Source of the DNA: Alphaproteobacteria bacterium
GTDB lineage: Bacteria; Pseudomonadota; Alphaproteobacteria; SMXS01
Length of the DNA stretch: 64,000 bases
Assembly: GCA_028284945.1 (NCBI GenBank)
Contig: JANQQJ010000024.1
Coordinates: 124,001-188,000, forward strand
Reading direction: 5' to 3'
Positions 25,451-33,700 of the stretch are shown here, piece after piece. Both the position numbers and the translations under genes were made by a program. Position 1 is the first letter of the stretch. Each line of letters starts with the position of its first letter. Below the pieces are notes generated by a model. That model did not search any database. It worked only from the letters and a program-made list of their open reading frames with translations, and was not told the origin of the DNA.

Positions 25451-26755
25451 TCAGCCAAGCCTGTCCAGCATCTCGTCGATTGAGGTGAACTTGCGCCGCG
25501 GTGCGCCGTGGCTGGCGGCTTCTTCTTCAGCGGCCTCAAGGCGTTTCCAGTCGTCGAACGTCACCACCCGCACCCCGCGCTCGTTCAGCAGGGCGTCAAG
25601 TGCGTCCGGCCCCGTCTTGGCCGGATCCGGCGTCAATTCCATGACCATATTGGCGACCGCGACCCCATCGGGGTGATTGGTGCCGATGGTTCCGGTCGGT
25701 CCGCGGCGGGCCCAGCCGGACGCAAAAAGCCCGTCGTCGATCTTGCCATCGGCATTAACGAACCGGTTGCGCTTTTCATCAAAGGGCGCCCCTTCCAGAA
25801 CCGTCGATTCCGTACCGATGCAGCTCACCACCACATTGCAGGGCAGATCGAACGTCTCGCCCGTGCCGACGCACGAGCCGTCATCAAGAAGTTCGGTCCG
25901 TTCCATGCGAATGCCGGTCACCCGGCCATCGTCACCCAGAATCTCCAAGGGCATGGCATAGAAGGCGATGTGGATTTTGACCGGCTTCTCGTCGCCTGTA
26001 TTGACCGCATAACCGCGTAGCAACGCGATATTTTTTTCCTGATTGCCACGGCCCTTGCTGGTCAGGTCAATGTCTTCCGGTGGCAAAACAGCCGGATCGA
26101 CCAGCGGAATGGCGCGTTCAAGGTGGCCGAATTCCTGAACTTCCTTGTGGGTAAAGGCGGCCTGAAGCGGGCCGCGGCGTGCATAGATATAAATGTCCTT
26201 GATCGGCGTAACATCGATCTCGTCAACCGCATAATGCGCCATATCGGTGACCCGCACTTCGTCCCCGGTCTTGGCCACCATGCGCGCCACATCAAGCGCA
26301 ACATTACCTGCACCGATCACGACCAATGTGCCGCTTTCCAGGCTGGGTGCCAGTTCCCGCTGGTCCGGATGCGCGTTGTACCAGCCGACAAACTCTGCCG
26401 ATCCAAAAACGCCCTCCAGCTCTTCACCAGGAATACCGAGGCGCCGGTCGATCGGCGCGCCTGTTGCGATGACGACCGCGTCATACATCGACCGAAGTTC
26501 AGCCAGCGTCAGGTCGCGGTCGACTTCGACATTGCCAAGAAACCGGACCCTCGGGTCCTGCGCCGTCTTCTCGAAACGGGCGGACACTTTTTTCATGCTC
26601 TGATGGTCAGGCGCAACGCCCGCCCGGATCAGCCCATAAGGCGTTGGCAGGCGGTCGATCACATCGACACGGCAATCCTCGATTTCCTTGGTCAAGGCAG
26701 TAGCAGCGTAAAAGCCGCCGGGTCCGGACCCAATGATCGCAACGGTCACGGTCAT
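25451..26755 (-). CDS. FAD-dependent ferredoxin-NADP+ reductase (adrenodoxin-reductase type)
   Basis: 434 residues, matching the FprA/adrenodoxin-reductase family. FAD loop IIGSGPGGFYAA (7-18), the RLPTPYGLIRAGVAPDH block, the NADP loop VVIGAGNVALDVARM, and the GWARRGPTGTIGTN block near the C-terminus are all seen. It transfers electrons between NADPH and [2Fe-2S] or other ferredoxins. Its closeness to korAB suggests it either drains reduced ferredoxin into NADPH or, in reverse, reduces the ferredoxin that serves the P450s. No other reductase is in the window. Confidence 0.93.
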   Translation of the reverse strand: MTVTVAIIGSGPGGFYAATALTKEIEDCRVDVIDRLPTPYGLIRAGVAPDHQSMKKVSARFEKTAQDPRVRFLGNVEVDRDLTLAELRSMYDAVVIATGAPIDRRLGIPGEELEGVFGSAEFVGWYNAHPDQRELAPSLESGTLVVIGAGNVALDVARMVAKTGDEVRVTDMAHYAVDEIDVTPIKDIYIYARRGPLQAAFTHKEVQEFGHLERAIPLVDPAVLPPEDIDLTSKGRGNQEKNIALLRGYAVNTGDEKPVKIHIAFYAMPLEILGDDGRVTGIRMERTELLDDGSCVGTGETFDLPCNVVVSCIGTESTVLEGAPFDEKRNRFVNADGKIDDGLFASGWARRGPTGTIGTNHPDGVAVANMVMELTPDPAKTGPDALDALLNERGVRVVTFDDWKRLEAAEEEAASHGAPRRKFTSIDEMLDRLG

Positions 26756-26901
26756 ATTTTTGCCTGCCGGACTTGGATTGATTTCACGATGCTTCCCCCG
26801 CTTTCCGGCACTGCAAGTACTGCCGAAGGATTATTGTTACACGACCGTTTAATAGCCAAGAAGCGCGCTTAGAGCAACGTTGGGCGATAGGATAAGGTGA
26901 A

Positions 26902-27555
26902 GTGTTCTTTTCAAGGGAGCAGGGCATCGTAGCGATGCGAGGATCGACGCCTGAATCCATGTCGCCACAGGCGCAGCGGTCAGCGCTTGAGGTGCTGTCG
27001 GACGAGGCCCTGATGGCGCGGATCGCCGACGGCGACGAGCATGCTTATCAGGCGCTGGTCGACCGTCATCTGGGGCAAAGCCTGGGCATGGCAGCCAAGG
27101 TTCTTGGCAACCGGGCCGAAGGCGAAGAAATCGCGCAGGAGGCGTTTCTGCGGCTGTGGCGCCATGCGCCCAACTGGTCGCCGAAAGGGGCCAAGTTCAC
27201 GACCTGGTTCTACCGTGTGGTCATGAACCTGTGCATCGACAGGCAGCGGACCCGGCGCGCCACAATGGTCCCGCTGGATGCTGCGGGCGACCCGGCGGAT
27301 GACCGCCAAGGCGCCGACGACCAGGTGCAACAGGCGCAGATCGGCGGCCAGGTGGCAGGTGCTGTCGCAGACCTGCCGGAGCGCCAGCGAATAGCCATCA
27401 CGCTCTGCTACTTGCACGGCATGAGTAACAAGGAAGCAGCGGACGTGCTGGACATAAATATCAAAGCGCTGGAAAGCCTGCTGACACGGGGGCGCCGGGC
27501 CTTGAAGGACCGGTTGTCGCATATGAAGGACGAGCTTATGGGGTTCGAACAATGA
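26902..27555 (+). CDS. RNA polymerase sigma factor, ECF subfamily
   Basis: About 217 residues. Region 2 (ALMARIADGDEHAYQALVDR.. to RRVVMNLCIDRQRTRR-like block) and region 4 (ADLPERQRIAITLCYLHGMS, EAADVLDINIKALESLL) are present; region 3 is absent, as in ECF factors. The GTG at 26902 follows GATAAGGTGAA; ATG codons at 26935 and 26959 are possible later starts. Its stop overlaps the start of a one-helix membrane protein (ATGA) and that overlaps a periplasmic metal-sensor gene, giving a sigma / anti-sigma / sensor operon of the CnrH-CnrY-CnrX kind. Confidence 0.9.
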   Translation: MFFSREQGIVAMRGSTPESMSPQAQRSALEVLSDEALMARIADGDEHAYQALVDRHLGQSLGMAAKVLGNRAEGEEIAQEAFLRLWRHAPNWSPKGAKFTTWFYRVVMNLCIDRQRTRRATMVPLDAAGDPADDRQGADDQVQQAQIGGQVAGAVADLPERQRIAITLCYLHGMSNKEAADVLDINIKALESLLTRGRRALKDRLSHMKDELMGFEQ

Positions 27556-27998
27556 CTTTGGAAGACCTACGCAACCTGGTTGATGCCTATGGCAGCGACC
27601 CTGGACGGTGGCCTGATGACAGGCGTGATGCCGCGGAGGCACTGGTTGAGCGCTCTGCCGACGCGCGCGACATCGTTGAAGACGCGCGAATGGTCGATGA
27701 TCTGCTGGCAGCGATGCCTGAAGTGGCGGTTCGTCCGGCGCTCCGGTCTCAGATCGGTGACCTTCCTCGGCAACACAAACAGGAACGCAAGAAACGCCGC
27801 GCGTCTGGCTGGTCGTTTGGTGTGGGCCATCTGATCCCACAGCTGGCAGGCGCGGCAGCGGCCCTGGCACTTGGATTTTATTTGGGCACCTTGAATGTCG
27901 TGCCTGTGGACAGTCCGTTCCAGGTTGCCAATACCGAAGTCGTCGATCTGGTGGACTATGTTTATGGCGAGGATCTGCCGGAAGGAATCGAACTATGA
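27552..27998 (+). CDS. Putative membrane anti-sigma factor (CnrY-like)
   Basis: 148 residues. A soluble N-terminal part rich in short helices (about 1-90) is followed by one membrane helix (about 95-113, PQLAGAAAALALGFYLG) and a short periplasmic tail. This topology, and overlap with the ECF gene before it and the sensor after it, make it the likely anti-sigma factor. I see no zinc-binding HxxxCxxC motif, so it is not a ZAS-type anti-sigma. Assigned by position and topology, not by sequence similarity. Confidence 0.7.
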   Translation: MTLEDLRNLVDAYGSDPGRWPDDRRDAAEALVERSADARDIVEDARMVDDLLAAMPEVAVRPALRSQIGDLPRQHKQERKKRRASGWSFGVGHLIPQLAGAAAALALGFYLGTLNVVPVDSPFQVANTEVVDLVDYVYGEDLPEGIEL

Positions 27999-28546
27999 CC
28001 CGCACCGAGAAGCGCTTGACCATCGGGCTGGTGATCTCCGTCGGCCTTAATCTTCTGATCGTTGGTTTCATCGCAGCCATGGCTGCCGGTTTCCATCATG
28101 GCCGGGGGCCTGAATTTGCTGTCGACCGAATCGCCGAACACCTTGAGCCTGAAGCACGCGACGCTCTCAGAGCCAGTGTGGCAGCCAACAAAGATGAACT
28201 TCGGCAGAATTTCCGGGCCATCCGCGACGCCCATCGCCAGGCCGCTGATACGCTGCGCGCAGAAACCCTGGATCAGGCCGCGCTGGAACAGGCGTTTGCA
28301 GATGCCAGAGTGGCACAGACGAATATGTTCGCCACCATGCACAGAATCATGGCCGAGACCGCAGCGGAAATGACCTATGAAGAACGGCAGGAGCTAGCCA
28401 AAATGGGGCACCGTTTCATCCGTCGCATGATGGGCGGCCGTGGCCACCGGGGCGGACATTTTGGCCGCGGGCCGCATGGGCCGGGCCACGACGGCATAGG
28501 CCGCTTTGGCCCGCCGCCTGCCGAACAAGCGCCCGAGGCCCCCTGA
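27995..28546 (+). CDS. Periplasmic heavy-metal sensor-like protein, His/Gly-rich tail
   Basis: 183 residues. An N-terminal membrane anchor (about 10-32) is followed by a helical periplasmic domain of the CnrX/ZraP-like metal-resistance group (PEARDALRASVAANKDELRQ..LRAETLDQAALEQAFADAR). The tail (about 145-183) is rich in Gly, His and Arg, with about nine histidines, and ends in a proline-rich stretch, so metal binding is likely. It is the third gene of the operon with overlapping starts and stops, and its stop abuts the convergent TrpF-like gene with no spacer. It probably signals metal or envelope stress to the anti-sigma factor. Confidence 0.8.
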   Translation: MTRTEKRLTIGLVISVGLNLLIVGFIAAMAAGFHHGRGPEFAVDRIAEHLEPEARDALRASVAANKDELRQNFRAIRDAHRQAADTLRAETLDQAALEQAFADARVAQTNMFATMHRIMAETAAEMTYEERQELAKMGHRFIRRMMGGRGHRGGHFGRGPHGPGHDGIGRFGPPPAEQAPEAP

Positions 28547-29197
28547 TCAGCCGCGCGCGTTTTGGACAAACCGCCGGACGGCATCCATGTCCTTGTTGTG
28601 AGACCCGGGAATGTCTGTCCGGGTCTTCGAATCGACCCCTGCGGGTGCAACCTTTCGGATCGCGGCAGCCACGTTGTCCGGGCCCAGTCCACCTGCCAGG
28701 ATGCACGGGATCGAGACCGTCTCGACAATCCGCCGGCTGACCGACCAGTCATGGGTACGGCCCAGCGCACCGACCTGCGCGTCACCGGGCTCGTGACTGT
28801 CCAGCAACAGAAAATCGGCGAGACCGTCATAGAATCGGGCCAGGTCAACACTCTCAAGCCCCGTAACCGGGATACTGCGCATCAGCGTCAAGTCGGGATA
28901 GGCCCGTTTGATTTGTTTCACCTGATCGACTGAAAGCTGTTCGGGCGCCGCGCCCAGATGGAGGATATCCGGGCCGATCTCAGCCGCGTCACCAATCACG
29001 CCCAGATCGCCGGACAGCGTTAGGGCACTGCCCGACACGCCATCGGGAAAAGCATCCAGTACCAGAGTGGCGGCGGCCGGGGACAGCTCACGCGGAAAGG
29101 CCCCGGGGCCAACAAGCACGCCGACATGGTCAACACCAGCCGCGGCGCAGGCCCGCGCTTCCTCCACCGTCGATACTTCATAGATCTGGACAATCAT
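28547..29197 (-). CDS. Phosphoribosylanthranilate-isomerase-like TIM-barrel protein lacking the TrpF cysteine
   Basis: 216 residues with TrpF-type order: DHVGVLVGPG near the start, LLLDSHEPGDAQVGALGRTH with the conserved Asp, ILAGGLGPDNVAAAI, and a phosphate-site segment GVDSKTRTD. In TrpF the first strand reads KICGIT with the catalytic cysteine; here it reads QIYEVS. The phosphate segment also differs from the usual DVSSGVE. The general-acid Asp remains. It is likely an isomerase on a related sugar phosphate or a protein of changed function, not a working TrpF. ATG at 29197 is chosen because it directly precedes the first strand; the frame is open upstream. Confidence 0.78.
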   Translation of the reverse strand: MIVQIYEVSTVEEARACAAAGVDHVGVLVGPGAFPRELSPAAATLVLDAFPDGVSGSALTLSGDLGVIGDAAEIGPDILHLGAAPEQLSVDQVKQIKRAYPDLTLMRSIPVTGLESVDLARFYDGLADFLLLDSHEPGDAQVGALGRTHDWSVSRRIVETVSIPCILAGGLGPDNVAAAIRKVAPAGVDSKTRTDIPGSHNKDMDAVRRFVQNARG

Positions 29198-29320
29198 CGT
29201 ACCTGGCGTGCCACAATTTTTCGCGCTGCTCAATGTGTCACAATCCCGCCATGGTCCGGGGCTAGGACTCTGCTGACACCTCACTATGTGTTAGGGGAGA
29301 TACCCGCAAAGGAGGGAGCC

Positions 29321-31084
29321 ATGAAACTATTGATGAAGGTCCTGATCGGACTGGTCGTCATCGTCGTGCTGGTGGTGGGCGCGGCCTATTTCATCCTGAC
29401 CGGCTATGACCGCGATGAACTGAAGCAAATTGCCCAGGAACAGGCCGAGGCCGCGACAGGCAGAAAGCTGACAGTTTCCGGCCCTCTGGACTTCAAGATT
29501 TCACTGACGCCGGCGATCATTGTCGAGGACGTCAGCTTCGCCAATGCGAGTTGGGGCAGCCAGCCGGAAATGGCGTCCATGAAGCGTTTTGAACTGGAAG
29601 TCGGCGTGATTCCCTTGCTCAGCGGATCGCTGCAGATCAGCCGGCTGGTCCTGATTGAACCGGACATTTACCTCGAGACAGACCGCAACGGCCGCGGCAA
29701 CTGGGAACTTGACCTGCCGGAGTCGGAACCGGCCCAGGATACTGGTGGCGCGATGGCGCTGCAGGTCGACGAGATCGTCATCAAAGATGCCAAGGTCACC
29801 TATAAGGATGGAGTTACCGGCGAAATCAGTAACATTGTGCTTGATAGCCTGACGGGTAGCGCGCCGAGCGCGCAGCGCCTTAACGTCGACACATCCGGCA
29901 GCGCTGATGGCACCCCGTTTTCGCTCGAGGCCGAGCTTACCCAATCCGGCAGCGATTACAGTATCGATGATGCGTCGATGACTTATGGCGGTACGGATCT
30001 GATCGGCAGCGGCAGCCTTGCCCTGGGTGGCGCGCGGCCAAAAATTACCGCCAACTTTACATCCAAAGTTGTCGACCTGACCGGTTTTGCCGGCAGTGAA
30101 GCAGAAGCAACGGCCGAAGCAGCCCCGACCGGACAATATGTGTTCACCGAAGACCCACTACCCATCGGGGCCCTGCGGTCCGTCGACGCAGATATCAATG
30201 TGTCGGCCAACACCATCAAGGTGACAGAAAAGGCCGAGGTAACGGACGCGCTGATCGCGCTCACGCTCAACAACGGTGATCTAAACCTGTCCAAACTCAG
30301 CGGAGCATCGATGCAGGGGACGGTCGACATGACTGCACGCATCAACGGTGCTGCTTCGCCGGCCCGGCTGGAAACGGATTTGAAGGTACGCGGCCTGAAC
30401 TATGGCGATGTGCTGAAAACCATGGACATATCCGAGAGCGTCGACGGGGTGATCGATTTCACCGTTAATCTGCGCGGCACCGGCAACTCCATGCGGCAGA
30501 TCGCGACGGGCCTCAACGGCTATACCGAATTGGTCGCGACAGACGGGGTCATCACCAATCAGCTGTTGGCCGTGGTCAGCACCGGTCTCGATAGCGTGGT
30601 TGGGCCGCTGTTTGGCGGCAAGAACAAAACCAATCTGAACTGTGCGATCAGCCGGTATGACATCTCGGGTGGCGTCGCCAATACCCGCGCCATGGTGGTC
30701 GACAGCGACACCTTTACTCTGAAGGGCTCCGGGTCCGCCGATCTGCGTACGGAAAAGCTGAAACTCAAGTTCGATACAAAGACGCGCGAAGCCGCCCTGG
30801 TAAGCCTGGCGGTGCCGTTCCGTGTGGAAGGGACGCTCGCATCGCCCAATGCCTATCCCGATCCGTTGGGGTCGGTTCAGGGCGTGGCCAGCGCCGTTGA
30901 TTCCGTGAGTGGGCTGTTCGGCGGCAATAAGGACGGCGGCGACGGTAAAAAGAAAGGAGGCCTGGGCGGCTTCGGCAAGCTGCTCGACAAGGTGACGGGC
31001 AACGACCAGAAAAATGAGGCCGCATCAGCACCAAGCGAACCGGAAGACGCCTGTGCGGCAGCACTGGCCGCAATCGGCCGCTAA
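29321..31084 (+). CDS. AsmA-family protein
   Basis: 587 residues. One N-terminal membrane helix (about 5-27) anchors a long periplasmic beta-rich protein of the AsmA/TamB bridge type: the first domain (YDRDELKQIAQEQAEAATG.. KLTVSGPLDFKIS) and the AsmA C-terminal domain (LNGYTELVATDGVITNQLL.. FGGKNKTNLNC). The tail from about 525 is low in complexity (Gly/Lys/Asp). The family takes part in lipid or lipoprotein transport and outer-membrane homeostasis. A strong ribosome site AAAGGAGGGAGCC fixes the start. It overlaps the convergent SRAP stop by three bases. Confidence 0.92.
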   Translation: MKLLMKVLIGLVVIVVLVVGAAYFILTGYDRDELKQIAQEQAEAATGRKLTVSGPLDFKISLTPAIIVEDVSFANASWGSQPEMASMKRFELEVGVIPLLSGSLQISRLVLIEPDIYLETDRNGRGNWELDLPESEPAQDTGGAMALQVDEIVIKDAKVTYKDGVTGEISNIVLDSLTGSAPSAQRLNVDTSGSADGTPFSLEAELTQSGSDYSIDDASMTYGGTDLIGSGSLALGGARPKITANFTSKVVDLTGFAGSEAEATAEAAPTGQYVFTEDPLPIGALRSVDADINVSANTIKVTEKAEVTDALIALTLNNGDLNLSKLSGASMQGTVDMTARINGAASPARLETDLKVRGLNYGDVLKTMDISESVDGVIDFTVNLRGTGNSMRQIATGLNGYTELVATDGVITNQLLAVVSTGLDSVVGPLFGGKNKTNLNCAISRYDISGGVANTRAMVVDSDTFTLKGSGSADLRTEKLKLKFDTKTREAALVSLAVPFRVEGTLASPNAYPDPLGSVQGVASAVDSVSGLFGGNKDGGDGKKKGGLGGFGKLLDKVTGNDQKNEAASAPSEPEDACAAALAAIGR

Positions 31085-31761
31085 AGCAGGGAGAGCTGAT
31101 CGGGGCCGGACGAAGGTTCGATACATTCGGGCCCTTCATTGCGAACGTTATTGACGATTGTGCTGACCGGAAAACAGGTCAGCTTGTCATCCGGGAAGGG
31201 CAGCATAAGTTGCTCGAGGTCCTCGCGCGGTGTCGTCACATCCAGCCAGACATCAACCTGTTCCGGCTCCAGAATGACGGGGCTACGGTCATGGCCGATC
31301 GCATCCATATGATCATTAGCCCGGGTAGTCACGATCGTGAATGTCGCAAGACCGAGGGTCTTGTTGACTTCCCACAACCCAGCCAGCGCCATCGGTTCAC
31401 CATCGGCGCGCAGGAAACGATAAGGCTGCCGCGGATTGGTGCCCTTTTCCCACTCATAGAATCCGTCTGCCGGGACAATGCAGCGGCGCTTGAAAAAAGC
31501 ATCGCGGAATGACGGCTTTTCCGCCGCGGTTTCGGACCGCGCGTTGATCGTCATGGCGCCGATCTTGGCGTCGTCGGCCCAGGCCGGGATCAGGCCCCAG
31601 CGCATCTGAAGCGCCTCGCGGTCATCGTCAATGCGCCGAATGATCCACACGTCTTGGGTCGGCGCGACGTTGTAGCGCGGTGGCAGATTCTTCCAGAGAT
31701 CGAGATCGAACAATCGCCGCATCGCCTCTGGCGGCAGAATCTGTGACAAGCGCGCACACAT
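31081..31761 (-). CDS. SRAP/HMCES-family abasic-site peptidase (YedK-like)
   Basis: 226 residues. The SOS-response-associated peptidase domain forms a covalent cross-link with abasic sites in single-stranded DNA through Cys2. The start is therefore set to the ATG at 31761, which gives Met-Cys-Ala-Arg; a longer upstream frame would bury this cysteine. Other landmarks are RYNVAPTQ, RWGLIPAWADD, INARSET and GFYEWEK. AAGCGAAG precedes the start. It fits functionally with the ligase-associated repair genes located a few kilobases on, but is not in the same transcript. Confidence 0.93.
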   Translation of the reverse strand: MCARLSQILPPEAMRRLFDLDLWKNLPPRYNVAPTQDVWIIRRIDDDREALQMRWGLIPAWADDAKIGAMTINARSETAAEKPSFRDAFFKRRCIVPADGFYEWEKGTNPRQPYRFLRADGEPMALAGLWEVNKTLGLATFTIVTTRANDHMDAIGHDRSPVILEPEQVDVWLDVTTPREDLEQLMLPFPDDKLTCFPVSTIVNNVRNEGPECIEPSSGPDQLSLL

Positions 31762-31853
31762 ATCTTCGCTTACCCAACACCGCGTCGATCGGCAACCCAT
31801 GTGATTGGAATACGGCCCGAACGGCTGTATCCTTCGCCGCGGGAAGCGATCCA

Positions 31854-32336
31854 ATGGGCAGAGAGGCGTCTATCGTGACTGACGAGAAAGAACAAAAAAT
31901 TCCATCCGCTGCACAAGGTTTCGGCTATGTCGGCCTGGTACCGTTGATCGCCGGTGCCATCGCCGTGTGGACCTCTGAAACCGCTGAAGTCGGCGTCGTT
32001 GCCGAAGCCATGTTGTTCTACAGCGCGACCGTGCTGTCGTTTCTGGGCGGCGTGCGCTGGGGAATGGCGCTCAACAATCCGCGCTCGTCGCGGATGGCAT
32101 CATCGCTGACCATCGGCATTTTCCCGCCGTTGGTTGCCTGGGTGATGCTGTTGATCGACCTGCAATGGGGGCTGCTGGGCACTGCCGTCGCCTTCGGCCT
32201 GATGTATGCCTCTGATCTGTTCGCGGCCAAGGAAGGCACCGCCCCGGCCTGGTATCCGAAACTTCGGATGCCGTTGACCCTTGCTGCCGACGCGGCCCTG
32301 TTGTTGATCTTCGCCCGGGTGATGATGCTCGCTTGA
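31854..32336 (+). CDS. DUF3429 membrane protein
   Basis: 160 residues, about five membrane helices. The DUF3429 pattern is clear: FGYVGLVPLIAGAIA, SFLGGVRWGMAL, IGIFPPLVAWVMLL and WYPKLRMPLT. Function unknown; members are widespread in alphaproteobacteria. The ATG at 31854 (GGGAAGCGATCCA upstream) is used; a GTG at 31875 would remove seven residues. The gene faces the SRAP gene divergently and ends ten bases before the convergent pdeM. Confidence 0.9.
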   Translation: MGREASIVTDEKEQKIPSAAQGFGYVGLVPLIAGAIAVWTSETAEVGVVAEAMLFYSATVLSFLGGVRWGMALNNPRSSRMASSLTIGIFPPLVAWVMLLIDLQWGLLGTAVAFGLMYASDLFAAKEGTAPAWYPKLRMPLTLAADAALLLIFARVMMLA

Positions 32337-32346
32337 TAGTCGCGTG

Positions 32347-33021
32347 TTAGGCTTTCAGCCGCTTGCTGGAAATTTTGTAGAGTTGGTTCTGGCCGATCAT
32401 CCAGGCATGAAACGGCTCGCGCAAAAGGAAGGCAAAAGCCGGGTTCAGCACATCAAGGCCGCCGGTATAGGCGCCGAATGACGGCAGAATCAGCCGTGAT
32501 CCGTCACTGACGAAACAGGGACGCCGAAGGCTGCGTCCCCGCACGCGCACCCGTGCGGCGGGGTGCAGATGCCCCGCCACTTCGCCTGGCTGCCAGCCTT
32601 CTTGCGGCAAGTGCCGGAACAGCAGCGTGCCGATTTCGAGCATATCGGTCACCCGCCCGCCCAGATGCCGTGGCGGTTGCGGATCGTGGTTGCCCTCGAT
32701 CCAGACCCAGTCGCGGGCCGCCGTTAGTGCCGCAATCCGCCCAATCTCATGATCCGTCAGGCGCCCCGCAGCCTCCAGGTCATGAAAGCTATCACCCAGA
32801 CAGACAACCACCGCCGGATCATGCGCGGCGATCACGGTCTCCAAACGGGTGAGCGTTTCGCGCGTGTCGTAGGGCGGAATCAGTTGGCCCTTTTGCGCCT
32901 GCGCGGAGCCCTTCTCGAAATGCAGATCGGCAACCACCAGCAGCCGTTCGTCCGGCCACCACATGGCCCCAGAAGGATCGAACGCCACATGCGCGCCGTT
33001 GATGCCAATCGAGACGGTCAT
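32347..33021 (-). CDS. pdeM: Ligase-associated DNA-damage response metallophosphoesterase PdeM
   Basis: 224 residues of the calcineurin-like phosphoesterase fold with all metal motifs: ADLHFEKGS, LGDSFHD, EGNHDPQ and GHLHPAARV. Matches the PdeM nuclease that is part of the four-gene ligase-associated DNA-damage cassette. The ATG at 33021 follows AAGGGTGG. In related genomes pdeM adjoins the lhr helicase. Here the two are separated by LysE-, cysteine-synthase- and TauE-like genes, although both still point leftwards. Confidence 0.9.
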   Translation of the reverse strand: MTVSIGINGAHVAFDPSGAMWWPDERLLVVADLHFEKGSAQAQKGQLIPPYDTRETLTRLETVIAAHDPAVVVCLGDSFHDLEAAGRLTDHEIGRIAALTAARDWVWIEGNHDPQPPRHLGGRVTDMLEIGTLLFRHLPQEGWQPGEVAGHLHPAARVRVRGRSLRRPCFVSDGSRLILPSFGAYTGGLDVLNPAFAFLLREPFHAWMIGQNQLYKISSKRLKA

Positions 33022-33090
33022 ATCAAACCACCCTTGTGTACGCGAGCCCAAGAGCGCAATTTAATCGAGACCCAAGCACGGGAGATTGGA

Positions 33091-33696
33091 ATGGAGAGCT
33101 TGCTGGCTCTAGTCGCCGCGACCCTTGTCCTCGTTGCAATACCAGGGCCAAATGTTGCGCTAATCGTTGCCAATAGCATTCGAGACGGGCGGGGCGCCGG
33201 ATTGAGGACGGTGGCCGGGTCCACGATCGGCGTTGGGGTGCAATTGCTGCTGATTACCATCGGCATTGCCGCCATGATCGAACTGGTTGCCGGCGTCCTG
33301 GTCTGGTTGAAATGGATCGGGGTTGCATACTTGCTGTTTTTGGGCGTTCGGACATGGCAAGAACCAGCCTCAGACCTTACCGATGCCACCGTCAAGCACG
33401 GCCAGGGTTGGCGCGAACTATGGTCCGGCCTGGGCGTTGCGGTCGTAAACCCGAAGACACTTTTGTTTAACGCGGCTTTCCTGCCGCAATTCGTTTCGCC
33501 AGGACCCGACGCTCCGGCCATGATGATGCTGGTCAGCGTGGTGTTTTTGGCAACAGTCTTTATCGGCGACACGATCTGGGCACTGGCCGCAAGCGCTGCG
33601 CGTCCGGTTCTGATCCGGTATGGCCGACTGCGCAATCGGATCACGGGTGGATTCCTGATTGGTGCGGGCATTGGTCTCGCGCTCTCGCGACGGTAA
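33091..33696 (+). CDS. LysE-family amino-acid exporter
   Basis: 201 residues with six predicted membrane helices. The N-terminal signature is AIPGPNVALIVANSIRDGR, with GLGVAVVNPKTLLFNAAFLP in the middle. The family exports amino acids and derivatives (lysine, threonine, homoserine, cysteine). ATG at 33091 follows GGGAGATTGGA; a much longer open frame upstream lies antisense to pdeM and is not credible. It faces a cysteine-synthase-like gene four bases away, and could export the product or an intermediate of that enzyme. Confidence 0.9.
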   Translation: MESLLALVAATLVLVAIPGPNVALIVANSIRDGRGAGLRTVAGSTIGVGVQLLLITIGIAAMIELVAGVLVWLKWIGVAYLLFLGVRTWQEPASDLTDATVKHGQGWRELWSGLGVAVVNPKTLLFNAAFLPQFVSPGPDAPAMMMLVSVVFLATVFIGDTIWALAASAARPVLIRYGRLRNRITGGFLIGAGIGLALSRR

Positions 33697-33700
33697 GCCA

